The notes beneath the pieces are model-generated. The model had not been told where the DNA came from, did no database searches, and saw nothing but the letters and a program-made list of their open reading frames with translations. Below are positions 1-10,304 of a stretch of 64,000 nt of DNA, one piece after another (position 1 is the stretch's first letter; every line of letters begins with the position of its first letter). Made by a program: the position numbers and the translations under genes. The DNA lies in contig BROI01000005.1 in NCBI GenBank assembly GCA_027923505.1, positions 868,001 to 932,000 of the forward strand, written 5' to 3'. Origin of the DNA: Mayamaea pseudoterrestris. Taxonomy: Eukaryota > Bacillariophyta > Bacillariophyceae > Sellaphorales > Sellaphoraceae.

Positions 1-144
1 CGTCAGCACCAGCGTCATCGAAAAATGAACATTGATACCGACACTCAATGGTAAGTTCGCATGATCCTAGCGAACATGATCGTCTGTCTATCAGTCTCGT
101 TTTCTGATTTATTTTCTGCCAATATTCAGGTCTTATTGAGATAG

Positions 145-480
145 TTTGAGGAGCTGAAAAAGAAGCGCGATTACTTGCGGAAGGCGCAGATTGGAAATCA
201 ACGGGAGCAGACAAATGAACAAGAAATTCTACGATCCGCGCGTCTGGATCCGCAAGGCCGAGAGGCAATGGTGACCCGCGTTGAAACTGCATGGATAAGC
301 TGAATAGCGAGGAACGTATGAACCAAAGACGGAGGGTGCGACGCCCAGCTGGGATCCCTCAAGAATCTGAATCATCACGTTGGTGCCTTGGTGCATTACT
401 TGGGTCAGCGGTCATGCTCATCCTCAGAAGTAAGTCATAGCACTTGCATAGTGCTTGTTTTGCAGTTGAGACTGCTGATC
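145..480 (+). pseudogene. Broken or partial gene at window edge, coiled-coil plus possible tail membrane segment
   Basis: A reading frame from about 145 gives a charged helical stretch beginning FEELKKKRDYLRKAQ and stops at about 303. An overlapping frame then opens with MDKLNSEERMNQRRR and runs into a hydrophobic stretch (WCLGALLGSAVMLIL) before a possible donor GTAAGT at 430. Helix, basic linker and terminal hydrophobic segment together suggest a tail-anchored protein such as a SNARE or a small membrane adaptor, but no family was recognised. The two parts lie in different frames and I found no convincing intron between them. Either an intron is missed or the gene is decayed. A GTAAGT follows base 50, so an upstream exon may lie at the window edge. 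Confidence 0.2.
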
Positions 481-769
481 AGGGAATGTCCATATTACCT
501 GTTATATGGTATATTGACAACCACTCTCTCGGAGTTTATAAAAACATAGGCAATTGTGCCTGTTGTTAGTACCGTGGTTGATGAATTGACGGAACTGGCG
601 ACGGAACTTTAGTTATTTGTTACTTGTATGTCGTCTACGTATGCATCGTATAGTCAGGGATAATTTGCTGAATATAGTCGAAGGCAAAACAATCACTTCA
701 ACCTGTTTTCAAGTAACCATACCAGAGAAGCCTGGCAAGAATATAAAGATGTATGAACGTAGCTATTTC

Positions 770-3115
770 CCACAGCACGCCCAGCCCATTAATATTATTC
801 AGGCTGCGCTACATGATGGTATTTTGGTGTCGGGGGAAGTATTTGGTGACAACTTGTACTCAGCCGCAGATGCGACATTGAAACCCTACAACAGGCGTAG
901 GTGCTCGTACACAGAGGTGCCAACATCATTATTCAGGGCACGCTACAAGAGTAGGCTGAGTATTTGGTGACAACTTGTCACCAGTCTCAGCTGCAGATGT
1001 CATGACATTCAAACGCTACAGCAAGCTGTGGTGCCCAAAATACACCATGAAGGGGTGCCAACATCATTATTCAGGCTACGCTACAAGAGTGGTACACTTG
1101 GTTGGTGTCTCAGGATTGACAATGTATTGTGACAATTGCGGAGATGTCAAAAGGGAATTAGGTGCGCTACAAGATGTAGGCTTGGTGTCTCAGGGGTTGG
1201 CAATGTATTTGGTGACAACTTGTCACCAGTCTCAGCCCGCAGCGACGACTACCAAGTAACACACCAGAATGGTGCCAGCTTCATTATTTAGGCTGCGCTG
1301 CAAGGTAGGCGGCTGGTGTCTCGGGGGATGACAATGTATTTGGTGACAACTTGTCATCAGTTTCAGCCCGCAGATGTCGTGACATTCAAACGCCCCTACA
1401 GCAAGCCCTGTAGGTGCCCAAAATACACCAGAATGGTGCCAACATCATTATTCCGGCTGCGCTAGAAGATGGTAGGCTTGGCTGGTGTCTCAGGGGATGA
1501 CAATGTATTTGGTGACAATTTGTCACCAGTCTCGGCCCACAGATGTTGTGACATTCAAACGCCCCTTCAGCAAGCCCTGTAGGTGCCCAAATTACACTAG
1601 AATGGTGCCAACATCATTATGCAGGCTGCGCTACATGATGGTATGCCTGGCTGGTGTCTCAGGGGTTGGCAATGTATTTGGTGATAACTTGTCACCAGTC
1701 TCAGCCTGCAGATGTTGTGACATTCAAACGCCCCTACAGCAAGCCCTGTAGGTGCCCCAAATACACCAGAAGGGTGCCAACATCATTATTCAGGCCACGC
1801 TACAAGATGGTATGCTTGGTTGGTGTCTCAGGGATTGACAATGTATTTGGTGACAACTTGTCACCAGTCTCAGCCCGCAGATGCCATGACACCCAAACCC
1901 CCCTACAGCAGGCCCTGTAGGTGCCCAAATTACACCAGAATGGTGCCTACATCATTATTCAGGCTGCGCTTCAAGATGGTAGGCTTGGTTGGTGTCTCAG
2001 GGGTTGGCAATGTATTTGGTGACAACTTGTCACCAGTCTCAGCCCGCAGATGTCGAGACATTCAAACGCCCCTACAGCAAGCCTTGTAGGTGCCCAAATT
2101 ACACCAGAATGGTGCCAACATTATTATTCAGGCTGCGCTACAAGGTGGCATGCCTAGCTGGTGTCTCAGGGGATGACAATGTATTTGGTGACAACTTGTC
2201 ACCAGTCTCAGCCCGCAGATGACGTGACATTCAAACCCCCCTACAGCAGGCCCAGTAGGTGCCCAAATTACACAAGAATGGTGCCAACATCATTAATCGG
2301 GCTGCGCTACACGATGGTATGCCTGGCTGGTGTCTCAGGGGTTGGCAATGTATTTGGTGACAACTTGTCACCAGTCTCAGCCCGCAGATGTTGAGACATT
2401 CAAACCCCCCTATAGCAAGCCCTGTAAGTGCCCAAAATACACCAAAATGGTGCCAACATCATTATTCAGGCTGCGCTACAAGATATTAGGCTTGACTGGT
2501 GGTTCAGGGGATGACAATGTAATTGGTGACAACTTGTCACCAGTCTCAGCCTGCAGATGCCATGACATTCAAACGCCCCTACAGCAAGCCCTGTAGGTGC
2601 CCAAAATACACCAGAATGGTGCCCGCATCATTATTCAGGCTGCGCTACAAGATGGTAGGCTTGGCTGGTGTCTTAGGGGCTGACAATGTATTTGGTGACA
2701 ACTTGTCACCAGTCTCAGCCTGCAGGTGGCGTGACCTTCAAACCCCCCTACAGCAGGCCCTGTAGGTGCCCAAAATACACCAGAATGGTGCCAACATCGT
2801 TTTTAAGTCTGAGCTAAAAGATGGTATGCCTGGCTGGTGTCTCAGGGGTTGGCAATGCATTTGGTGACAATTTGTCACCAGTCTCAGCCTGCAGATGCCG
2901 TGACATTCAAACCCCCCTACGGCAGGCCCTGTAGATGCCCAATTACACCTGAATGGTGCCAACATCATTTTTAGGGCTGCCCTACAAGATGGCATGTGTA
3001 TGGCCAAATTAAGCCAGAATGGTGTTATCTTCCTTGTTTTAGGTTCGCTACTAGATGCATTGCCTAGCTGGTCCCTTGGTAGACTGCAATGTGATTGGTG
3101 AGAAGTTCTCACTAG
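770..3115. repeat. 169-bp tandem satellite array
   Basis: A unit containing GGTGACAACTTGTCACC recurs with starts at 1342, 1511, 1680, 1849, 2018, 2187, 2356, 2525, 2694 and 2863, a spacing of exactly 169 bp each time. More degenerate or shortened units occur upstream (845, 966, 1211) and one downstream (3097). Units differ by scattered point changes, almost without indels in the core. Each unit holds two inverted repeats: the 17-bp palindrome above, and CCTACAG/CTGTAGG around a 6-bp loop. Open frames of 77-89 codons cross units in shifting frames and look like by-products, not genes. The unit length is close to one nucleosome repeat. A subtelomeric, centromeric or dispersed-satellite role cannot be told apart here. 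Confidence 0.95.
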
Positions 3116-3164
3116 TTCCAATTTAATAATGTTGACACCACTCTGGAGTAATTTGGGCACATAT

Positions 3165-3360
3165 GTGGCTTGCTGTACGGGCATTTGAATGTCAAGGCAT
3201 CAGTGGGCATTTGAATGTCAAGGCATAAGTCACCATTCATGTTGCAGTCTAATGAGACACCAGCCAGACATACCATCTTGTTGCACATCCTACACAATGA
3301 TGTTGGTACTGGTCTTGTATTATTTGGGCATATACATGCTGGTATGTTGGGTAGTGGTTC
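3165..3360 (-). repeat. Inverted, diverged copy of the 169-bp unit at the array end
   Basis: Read on the minus strand this stretch matches the satellite unit. The plus-strand words TGAGACACCAGCC, ACCATCTTGTTGC and AATGATGTTGG are reverse complements of the unit's GGCTGGTGTCTCA, GCTACAAGATGGT and CCAACATCATT. The copy is much more diverged than the core units. It contains a 26-bp-spaced direct repeat of GGGCATTTGAATGTCAAGG at 3179 and 3205. The array therefore ends in a head-to-head inversion just before the first solid gene. Confidence 0.75.
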
Positions 3361-3517
3361 CAGGTATGGCTCGTCGAACAAGTACCGCTGCGAGTCCCGA
3401 ACGTATCATTGGCACATGGCGCGCGCCCGCGATTGCGCAGCTCCATCGCATCGTCGGAAGGAATAAGGAACGGGTGCAACAAAGGATAACACAGTAGCCA
3501 ACACTGGGACATTGACA

Positions 3518-5665
3518 ATGGCCGAGATGACTGGAGCGCAAACGTTGCCGAAACTGAATGATCGAGTCCGCGTCAGCGACTCACCTGGCTGCTGGTGGCT
3601 CGCCAAGGTTGTCGAGAACGCACAACAGGGAACGGACGTTTGCGTCCAGATACAATGCAACCGCGACACGATCGTCCGTTCATATCCATTGAAGAAGGTG
3701 CAATGCATTAGCATCAACGATTCTTCGTGGCTAAATGGCCTGGATGTGGATATTTTATTCAAGAACAAGAAATATGCAAATGGCACAATTATCGTGGTTG
3801 ATAAGGTAGTTTGGATAAAGTACTCAGACACGGTGAAGGACAAACGACCGTTCAAAGGGATTATTGATCATTTGTATGATAAAGCAGAGCAATATGATTT
3901 CAACCACATGCCTTGGAACTACAACGGACCAAAGATTGAGATGGGAACTGAGATGTATAAAAAATTTCATGGTAAGTGATGAGTAACATCATTGACAGGC
4001 AGATTTGGGAACGCTGATATGCTAATCATTAACCACACTCACATACATTTTTGTCTTTCAAATTAACTGTAACTGCCAGTCGGCTGGTTTTACGGAGTAG
4101 TTGATGACGGTCCAATTTTGATTGACGGCGGGTACGCTTTTCACGTCACATACTCAGACGGAGACGACGAATACCTTTTGCCAGAGGAAGTTGCTTCTTT
4201 TGCAAAACTCGCCGACAAACAGCGCAAGCTAGAAATTGCTGGAAAGGATCCGAAAAAGTCGATGCGATTCGGCATGCAATCGGCGGCGGATGCGCTTAGG
4301 AAGCGTCAGGTGGAGTACGAAGGAGGCGCAAATAACGGCGACGAATTAACTCTAGAAAGGAAGGAAGCCTATGTCGATGAGAAGCCACCGACGACGACGA
4401 CGAGGAAGCGGCAGACGAAGAAGGCGGAAGTGGACTTTGACGACGAAGCGGCGAACGATGACGACGACGTCCGCAGTCGAGGTGGTCGTCGCATGCGTAA
4501 AATGCGGGGCACAAAGAAGGGAAAAGTGAGTGCTGAAACGAAGCAATCCAGTCGCGTGTCTGTATCTAATGATAAGGATTTGGATGAGATTGACAGTGAT
4601 TCTGAGGATCTTAGTGTCGTTGCCGTGCGCGACGCGGAGACCAAGCCTGCTTTGGTGAAGCCAGATGCGCCACCAACGCCAGGTCACAGAGAGCTCGGTG
4701 CATCGCTAAGTAGCATGTTTGGTGGCAGCTTACATTCAAAGTATTGTTCATCGGGTGCGCAGAGCATGGAGCGGATGCTGGCGTTTCACAGACTTCATAT
4801 TAGCCAAAAAGAGCGAATGAGTTTGATAGATGCGCTTATGTTCGGACCAATGGCCCAGACCAAAGCTACTCGCTTCCCCGACAAGCATCGTACAGCAGCT
4901 GTTGTTAGAGTTGCTGTAAATCAGCTCCAGGTGCCCGAAATGCATGACAAGTTTGCTGCCGACGTGCTTGTCAACTGGAAGTGCATGTTTGAGCAATCTA
5001 TGAAACCCCTTTTCGCTGCGGAAGGCGACGAAAAGCGAACAAACCATGATGCAGTAAGTCGGATCGGAGAAACCCTTTATGTCAAAGCGCATTGCATGGA
5101 ACTTTTGGCCAGAATGCTCGAGCATGAACAACAGCGATGCGCTCCGTCTAGTGACGCCATTTTGAAACGAATTCTACTATCGGGGATTGCTCAGAGTGGA
5201 AACACTGGGAGTAGAGGCGCACTCGAACTGGCTGTCAAGGCTTATACGTATACATTTATCAACCACGGAAATCTCATTGCAGGACGAACTAAAATTTTGT
5301 CCTCGATTTCTGAAGGTCCGACCAGCCTCTGTCTCGAGCAAGCCAAGTCCGCAGCCGTCCGCTTGTACCGCGCGCTTGGAAAGATCGTAAGCATTTTCGC
5401 CTGGCTTTACGGCATCATGGAGTCGGAAAACGTCCTAAGCGTGAGCCATTTAATTGCTTCCTCGTTTTTAATCGAGCTTAACACGACGTCATTCAATCCT
5501 GTGCCGTTTTTGGAGAAGTCTGATGGAGATGCTATTGCAAAGTACTGGAAAGAAATCAAGCTACAATATATTACAGGACTGGACCGTGACCTTGTGCCTC
5601 AGCTACGGCCTCACTTGGCAGACAAGCTGAAAGTCGCAGTAGCTTACAACTGCATCTTTGAATGA
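3518..5665 (+). CDS. Nuclear protein with Tudor-like domain and C-terminal helical domain
   Basis: Two exons, 3518-3971 and 4080-5665, joined by GTAAGT...CCAG (108 bp, phase 1), give 679 residues. The splice restores a continuous Tudor/agenet-like motif: HVGWFYGVV, then YAFHVTYSDGDDEYLLPEEV at about residues 152-185. Such folds often read methylated histones. Next comes an acidic and basic linker rich in KR and D runs (likely nuclear), then a helical region near residues 380-450 with KHRTAAVVRVAVNQL and VLVNWKCMFEQ. That region loosely resembles a TFIIS N-terminal-type bundle, which is inference only. The start is the first ATG in frame (MAEMTGAQ). A chromatin reader role fits but no ortholog was recognised. 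A polyadenylation-like AATAAA lies at 5772. Confidence 0.8.
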
Positions 5666-6182
5666 ATGAGAAGTAGTCAATGACAGTCTACGACGAAAAT
5701 CTTTCCCGCTTCAGCCTCTTTACTAAAATCATGTAATGTTTATAATCGTATCGATAGTCATATGCTTCTAGAATAAAAAGTTAAAGCATGCTGGCTACAC
5801 GCCCAATTTAGGCTTCGTTCGTTTTGGTAATAGGGGCAGCATGAGAGGTGGCGGCAGTAGTATCACGCTAAATCTAATCGCTAAATCTAATGAACTCTGC
5901 ACCAAGTTCGATCACCCCTTCAAATGAGATCATCAAACAAATCTAAAGTATTTCGTTGCATCGTGTGGTGTGTCCGCATTGCCTCCATAATGGCTGGTGC
6001 CTCAATCATTTCCTATCTGTAAAAGTGAATGCCCTAACCAAGGGTGGGAGCAAACGATGCGGCCTTTTGTAACACGAGACGAGATTAGCGCGTGACATAA
6101 TTATGGCAAGTTGACTGACGGTGAATGACATGTAAGGTCCGGAAGCGTGATGCCGCCTCATCGGCGATAAGGTCGTCCGTCA
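5666..6182. other. Intergenic, 3' flank of Tudor-like gene
   Basis: No coding signal was seen. It holds AATAAA at 5772 and a short tandem repeat of CGCTAAATCTAAT near 5865-5890. Confidence 0.6.
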
Positions 6183-6805
6183 ATGATTACCTGTCTGCAT
6201 TTTCAAACTGCATTCACTGGAAAAGCATCATCGATAGTTCAACTTCAGGTTGGACGAATGCAACGTCTGTGTAGGTTACTGCATGACTCGATCGCACTAC
6301 TTGAAGCCATAACATGCAATACAACGGGTTTCGGGATGCGGCAGCAGTCGAAGCAGAAAGTGAAATCTTTCACTCGCGAAACGACGAGGAAGCAATGGCC
6401 TCGCGAAGTGAGAGTCACTTGTACGGAATACCAGCAACACTTTTCCAAGTGTGGATGTACTGGAACAGGAATCGCAGGTCATTTGCGAAACCGACTCGCC
6501 CTGGGCATGAGCTATCCCGACACCCGTCATGATTGTGGATTATTGCGCGCCATGGCAATGCTTTCTTTGGCCATGCGTATATCTTGTGCTGCCAATAACT
6601 TTAAGTCTGATTCAAAATCGTTTTCTAGAAGGACGAGCATGATGTTGTGGGTGTGGAGATGAAGAAATGTGCGGAGATGATGAAGGCTTTCTCCCATCTC
6701 ATGGTGGTGGTCGCGCACATCGATACGAGTATGATGTCACTACGACGTCGCCTCTATAACGATGCGACACCAGCGCATTCCATGATTGACTCGTCGGCCA
6801 TGTGA
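6183..6805 (+). CDS. Possible small multi-exon gene, unresolved
   Basis: Coding-like stretches appear in different plus-strand frames. One near 6245-6310 reads QLQVGRMQRLCRLLHDSIALL, a second near 6314-6407 reads MQYNGFRDAAAVEAESEIF, and a last exon candidate from about 6629 to the TGA at 6803-6805 contains GVEMKKCAEMMKAFSHLMVV and a basic helical end. A GTGAGA donor at 6408 and a CAG acceptor ending at 6477 join two of these in phase. The last exon follows TTTTCTAG at 6628. I could not build one consistent model. The minus strand is also partly open here. The short helical pieces might suit a small coiled-coil subunit of a complex, but no family is recognised. Confidence 0.25.
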
Positions 6806-6889
6806 AAACGACCGCGCATTTGCAATTGGGGCAGCTTTCATGTTGCATTTTTTAATAACGATCAGTCGCACGATACATGCATAGACACC

Positions 6890-8695
6890 ATGCACGCAGA
6901 AGACAATAACGATTCTTCATTAGCGAGATGTTCTGGTGTTTCAGCAACGCATGAACAAAATCAACCAGCATCTGCATGTGCAGAATCGTCGACGAGCCGA
7001 CCGAGAAAGGCAAAGCAGCATCGCAAACGACACGTCATGCCTGGTCCTGCAGGATTGCTATTTCAACAATCTCAGACGCATATGCTGAATTTTTCATCCA
7101 AGCGGTCAAAGAGCAGCTTCGATCCTTTAAATGTAGATTCTCCGCCTCCCAGCCAAGACGAGGAAGACGATCTCGCCTCAAATACAAAGCCAATTGACTT
7201 CGACTTGGGCTGCAACGCAGTAGCAGGCGTCTCCTTCTATAGTCCCGCATGGATGGTCATGCAAATCGAGCTCGGCTTTCGCACGCCGTCGCTTCAGGCT
7301 TACCTCAGCAACGAGCAAAAATATAAGATCCTTCGGCCGTGTTATCCAACGGCGTCGCACTACCTCGTTCCAGATGTCCTCAGCGGCAAGGCAGATTGGA
7401 ATATCAGTCCTCGTTCACTACTTGTACTGGTTCAGAACAACAAAGCTCTAACTGACAATCTTTGGACTGTTACATTAATAGATGAAACCTGTGTTACTAT
7501 GGAAGCTTGGATTCAGCCATTCTTTGTCAAGCGAGAGCAGCAACGGAGTTACTCGCATCAAACAATGATACGGCCGGGCCTAGTGTGGCTAGTTCAAGAC
7601 GCAACCATCATGCTCATGGCGAACAAGGACCGCAAGAAAAAGACCCAACGCATGCTGCTCATCAAGCAAGAGAACATTCAGCAAGTCTGGTCGCCCTCAA
7701 TGGCGGACGACGTCGGTGAAACTGCATATAGAGAATGGGTAGAAAGCAGAAATTCTTTGACTGTGCAAGCGACCAAGCTCTTTAATGAAACGATGTTTCA
7801 AGAGGATGAAAGGCGTGTTTGCGATCAAACAGCGGCTGCTGCCTTTGACGGGCCGGCGGCTTTACAAAATGGTCCCCAATTGAAGACTAACATTCAACTA
7901 CCGACCGACGCCGTGCTTCCATCGCTAGCTTTGCTTCAGCCGAGTCATAGACCAATTATTGAGGCATCAGATCATGTAGCTGCAACAAATGTCGAGCAAC
8001 AGCAGCAAAGAGCGGCAGTTGACAACGGGAAAGCGGCAGCAGGACTTCCGACACGAAAAGGGTTTGCTCAGCCTTTCGCGCGTTCAATGGCCATGCCAGT
8101 AGACACGGTCAATCAAGCTGTTGCTATTGAGCCATCGCATGTGAACTTGGTCGCACCATCGTCATCAGCAACCGTTTATTTGGATGGTGAAGTTAATATT
8201 ACTCGTCACTGGCCAAATTCCCGACAATCACCTCGACCAAAATTGGGAGCTACGGCGAATAATGGTCTCGTCAAACACTCTGTTATGAATCAGCAGCATA
8301 ACGCCCCGCTTCGGACAGGTTGCGCCTCGTACACTTATTCGCAACTGAGAGGCACATCCACCTCGAATTTGTTGTTGGGACATGCGCTTAAAGCTGGAAC
8401 GGACGCTGCTGCTGAGCTCAAATTGACACCAACACTTACATCGCACGCGGCATCGTCGAATGTGATATCGACCGTATCAGGTCTTTGGAATATGACTGAT
8501 GCTGAGCTGGATATGCTAGACGAGTCAGATCAGGAAACTTGCACCGAGAAGGATTTGGACATTGGACGGGTTAGTGCATCGACTGCCACGAGAGTATTTG
8601 CCACGAAAGGCAATGGGCAAGCAATATCGTCATTATTTCAGCCTGGTGTAGACGCTGGATTTGATCTGGATGGTTTTAACGATGAGGACGAATAA
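6890..8695 (+). CDS. HROB-like homologous recombination OB-fold protein (DUF4539)
   Basis: A single-exon protein of 601 residues. A short basic motif ending PGPAGLL lies at residues 51-57, matching the GPAG motif known in HROB (C17orf53/MCM8IP). An OB-fold-like block spans about residues 174-268: SPRSLLVLVQ, LWTVTLIDET, MEAWIQPFF, IRPGLVWLVQDATI and LLIKQENIQQVW. This matches the order expected of the DUF4539 OB domain. The rest is low-complexity and Gln/Ala rich, with an acidic C-terminus (DLDGFNDEDE). In animals and plants HROB recruits the MCM8-MCM9 helicase to recombination intermediates. The same role is inferred here from motif and domain order alone. The start is the first ATG after an in-frame stop. 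Confidence 0.7.
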   Translation: MHAEDNNDSSLARCSGVSATHEQNQPASACAESSTSRPRKAKQHRKRHVMPGPAGLLFQQSQTHMLNFSSKRSKSSFDPLNVDSPPPSQDEEDDLASNTKPIDFDLGCNAVAGVSFYSPAWMVMQIELGFRTPSLQAYLSNEQKYKILRPCYPTASHYLVPDVLSGKADWNISPRSLLVLVQNNKALTDNLWTVTLIDETCVTMEAWIQPFFVKREQQRSYSHQTMIRPGLVWLVQDATIMLMANKDRKKKTQRMLLIKQENIQQVWSPSMADDVGETAYREWVESRNSLTVQATKLFNETMFQEDERRVCDQTAAAAFDGPAALQNGPQLKTNIQLPTDAVLPSLALLQPSHRPIIEASDHVAATNVEQQQQRAAVDNGKAAAGLPTRKGFAQPFARSMAMPVDTVNQAVAIEPSHVNLVAPSSSATVYLDGEVNITRHWPNSRQSPRPKLGATANNGLVKHSVMNQQHNAPLRTGCASYTYSQLRGTSTSNLLLGHALKAGTDAAAELKLTPTLTSHAASSNVISTVSGLWNMTDAELDMLDESDQETCTEKDLDIGRVSASTATRVFATKGNGQAISSLFQPGVDAGFDLDGFNDEDE

Positions 8696-9931
8696 GAGCA
8701 AAGCATTTTGTGAATCGCTTCATCACAGTCGTTTGAAACGACTTGGTTCATCATAGTTGTCCATGGCGCGTCTAATATCATGTTTTCTGACAAACTTCTA
8801 CAACCCAGTATAGCACTTCACGACACACTAAAGTGTTTGTTCATCTTTCACTCCGTCCACATATATACTTAAAGTGCCAAAATCGTCTTCAATAAGGTCC
8901 AATGAAGAACGCCGGCCGATAGTAGGTCAACGTAGCAGGAAAGCCAGCTGCACCCGCAGATGCCAACGCCGCAACTTAACCTGGACTATACCTGTTAGTC
9001 CCCATCGAATGCGAATAGAGGTCGCGCACCTGGGATCGCGGATAGGACTTTCCGGAGTTACGGCAATTCTATGCGAGATGAACCGGCAGGCAGTTCTTTT
9101 GTGGACGAGTGACTTTCAAGGAACTGATAGCATAAGTAGCTCACAACAACTGCTCCACAAAGTAATTTAACAAGCGTTGAAAACCCAAGTACCGTGTGAA
9201 ATCCGACAATCTCGCCGAAGGCCACGCCCTACACGTATAGACCTGACGCAAAAAGGCACCAGAACAGACTTCGATTGTTTTTTTGGTGTCGTCACACCCG
9301 TATTGCACAGCAAAACAACAGCGACAGCGACAACCGCCAAGGATTACACCAGTGCAGTCATTTGGTCGACATTATGGCCGCTAATAGATCGGGTCTTGTA
9401 AAAAAGTCCATCTAACTGCCCATTGTAATGTAGGAGCGTGAGTATGCTCGTTGTCATTTCCGCCACGTAAAAGCACATTGCCGCGAAGTATTTTCCGATT
9501 CAAAAGAGCCAGATCGCAAAGACCACGACCCGAGGCGCGTCTCGTTGTTATTTTCGTACCAACTCTGAGAAAGCTGTAGTGCTTTACAGCGGGTCATGCT
9601 GATCGGTCTCGTATTTGCAACAACTCATCGAGGCCAGACATGAATAACAAGACGGAATTAAGTTGTGTCATGAGTTTCCACCGCAAAGACTTTCCGACCT
9701 GCCCTCAATCTTCCACTTTTGGATTTCAAGGCAACCTTGACACAAACCGAAAAGATTGAGGGCAGGTCGGCAAGGCCTTGTTAGAACAGAGGTAACTGTA
9801 CTACAAAATGGGAAAGGCAACATGAACAGAGTCGACCAGTCCAGCACTCGTTTTAAGCGCCAATCCAAGCGGTTCCATGTTGAGGCCAAAGAGAAATAGG
9901 AGAAAAAACCACAGGATCCATAGCCTCGATT
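8696..9931. other. Gene-poor stretch with weak open frames
   Basis: No supported gene. A plus-strand open frame at 8874-9170 lacks a clear start context; it contains GVTAILCEMNRQAVLLWTSD, which faintly recalls FG-GAP proteins like the one downstream. Minus-strand frames at 9668-9889 and 9853-10047 are open but unassigned. A strong inverted repeat at 9694-9770 is listed separately. Confidence 0.5.
9694..9770. repeat. Perfect 19-bp inverted repeat with 39-bp loop
   Basis: CCGACCTGCCCTCAATCTT at 9694-9712 is the exact reverse complement of AAGATTGAGGGCAGGTCGG at 9752-9770. Pairing stops at both ends. The size would fit a small foldback element, an inverted duplication or a small-RNA precursor hairpin. 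Confidence 0.9.
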
Positions 9932-10105
9932 ATGATAGCTAAACAGGCTGCTAGCGTGTTGGGTGCATTGAATTTGATTGCCGCAGGGATGGTGACGTCG
10001 TGGCTGGCGAGTGATTGCTTTCGCTGGCTTGCTTCATCAACCACCACAAAACTCGGGCAGAAAGAAATATATCTTTTTGGCGCCCCCCCAAAAAAGAAAA
10101 CTTAG
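9932..10105 (+). CDS. Short open frame running into the copia LTR (possible host 5' exon)
   Basis: An ATG at 9932 opens a frame starting MIAKQAASVLGALNLIAAG, which looks like a signal or membrane segment. It stays open until a stop at 10103-10105, the first bases of the LTR. The frame therefore reaches the insertion junction intact. It could be the start of the FG-GAP gene that resumes after the element, since proteins of that family begin with one hydrophobic segment. It could also be chance: 57 codons are not proof. Confidence 0.25.
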   Translation: MIAKQAASVLGALNLIAAGMVTSWLASDCFRWLASSTTTKLGQKEIYLFGAPPKKKT

Positions 10106-10304
10106 AATATATCTTGCGCGCCCTTGAAGCGACACTAATGATTAAGCAGAACAGAGTCAATAAAACCACTTTACTTATTTTCTCCAAGAAGTGATCGTCC
10201 TCGATCCACTCCTTCGGTTGCCGCTTACCGCGCTTACTTAAATGTGACCGTCTTCGTGACGTCACCGCTGCCGCTTCGGTTTGGGTTCTCATCCATGCTC
10301 AACA
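10103..10304 (-). repeat. 3' LTR of the copia element
   Basis: Identical over its whole length to 15115-15316. On the minus strand it starts TGTTGAGCATGG and ends in ATATTCTA rather than the usual CA. The internal side has a polypurine-like tract (AAAGGAGTG on the minus strand). Confidence 0.92.

Noticed and set aside
617-2765. Series of overlapping 77-117 codon open frames
   Set aside because: They are satellite units read in shifting frames; starts and ends track the 169-bp period rather than any protein.
3200-3500. Small plus-strand genes before the Tudor-like gene
   Set aside because: The frames lie in the inverted satellite copy and have no protein-like features.
8874-9170. Plus-strand frame with a faint FG-GAP-like segment
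   Set aside because: Only about 20 residues resemble the family, there is no good start or splice signal, and a better match for the same segment lies near 15650.
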